The notes under the pieces were generated by a model that was given only the letters and a program-made list of their open reading frames with translations, was not told where the DNA came from and searched no databases. A stretch of 64,000 nt of DNA from Gammaproteobacteria bacterium (GTDB lineage Bacteria > Pseudomonadota > Gammaproteobacteria > SZUA-140). A program made the position numbers and the translations under genes. Numbering within the stretch: the stretch's first letter is position 1; every line of letters starts with the position of its first letter. Of this stretch, positions 63,851-64,000 are shown one piece after another. Location of the stretch: assembly GCA_016218365.1 (NCBI GenBank), contig JACREF010000025.1:30880-94879 (forward strand), given 5' to 3'.

Positions 63851-63993
63851 CTCTGACCCGAATGGCACTTACTTAAGGAGGTAGCCGGCGGGTAGCCTGG
63901 GTTGAGCGACAGCGAAACCCGGGTTTCACTCCGTTCAACCCAGGCTACCTCCTATCAAAAACGCTTAAGTAAGTACCATTCCACTCTGACCCT
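63851..63993 (-). repeat. 143-bp repeat unit with 57-bp core, copy 2 (inverted)
   Basis: Reverse complement of 41380-41522 with three differences by my count. The core is at 63893-63949. The preceding 63804-63860 also carries GGGTCAGAG...CTCTGACCC ends. It fills the tail of the window after the last gene (63770-64000). Confidence 0.85.
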
Positions 63994-64000
63994 GGTTTCC

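Noticed and set aside
41380-63993. The 143-bp inverted units as ends of a composite transposon
   Set aside because: No transposase inside, and the enclosed genes are mostly conserved housekeeping genes.
1-64000. tRNA, rRNA, CRISPR array, prophage or integrase
   Set aside because: None seen on reading all intergenic gaps; a computed scan (tRNAscan, CRISPR finder) would be needed to exclude degenerate cases.

Overview
The window looks like chromosome of a gammaproteobacterium with fairly high GC (I estimate high fifties percent by eye). The evidence is gene order. The minus-strand run yceD-rpmF-plsX-fabH-fabD-fabG-acpP-fabF, the rluC/rne pair, and the run bamA-skp-lpxD-fabZ-lpxA-lpxB downstream of frr-uppS-cdsA-dxr-rseP, beside divergent rpsB-tsf-pyrH and map-glnD, match the conserved arrangement in Gammaproteobacteria. 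Outer-membrane biogenesis genes (lpxA, lpxB, lpxD, bamA, skp, rseP), a NIT-domain chemoreceptor, a type IV pilin accessory protein and a rhombosortase fit a free-living, surface-active Gram-negative cell. I cannot name the genus.

Layout. 1-5.2 kb: fatty-acid and phospholipid-precursor operon led by yceD-rpmF from a TTGACA-17-TAGAAT promoter that lies so close to the yceD ATG that the mRNA may be leaderless. 5.3-8.6 kb: maf, sppA, a HAD phosphatase, rluC. 8.6-11.6 kb: rne with a long structured leader. 11.7-19.6 kb: tyrosine phosphatase, thioredoxin 2, EamA exporter, chemoreceptor, secreted M16 metalloprotease. 19.7-33.6 kb: lipid A, BAM, isoprenoid, CDP-DAG and translation genes, nearly all overlapping or closely spaced on the minus strand. 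33.7-37.7 kb: map, glnD, rhombosortase.

From 37.7 to 42.5 kb the window becomes accessory. It holds an orphan sensor kinase lying between a DUF465 gene and a decayed second copy of that locus, a lone sulfotransferase, nested small repeats, and a VIT-family transporter whose start region is duplicated in a perfect 97-bp tandem repeat. 42.5-64 kb is mostly housekeeping or conserved-hypothetical: trhP, Nudix, a P-loop ATPase coupled to a divergent metA, a large periplasmic MORN/coiled-coil protein, DUF455, a J-domain membrane protein, tfpZ, the TIGR03545/TIGR03546 pair, slyD, cmoM, HIT, hslO, a CheZ-like helical protein, an MDR dehydrogenase, greB, a PA0069-type radical SAM protein and a NYN-domain protein.

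The most unusual theme is non-coding. At least two families of tiny palindromic elements without transposase are flanked by 4-bp direct repeats of the form YTAR (CTAG, TTAG), the target type known for IS5-group transposases. Because YTAR contains TAG or TAA, these elements sit exactly on stop codons. The M16 protease, lpxB, the sensor kinase and cmoM all end in a TAG at an element edge, and the chemoreceptor ends inside an element. A third family (57-bp core GTAGCCTGGGTTGA...) has three copies; two of them are 143-bp units, 140/143 identical by my count and inverted, bracketing about 22 kb. I found no tRNA, rRNA, CRISPR array, intact transposase or prophage.
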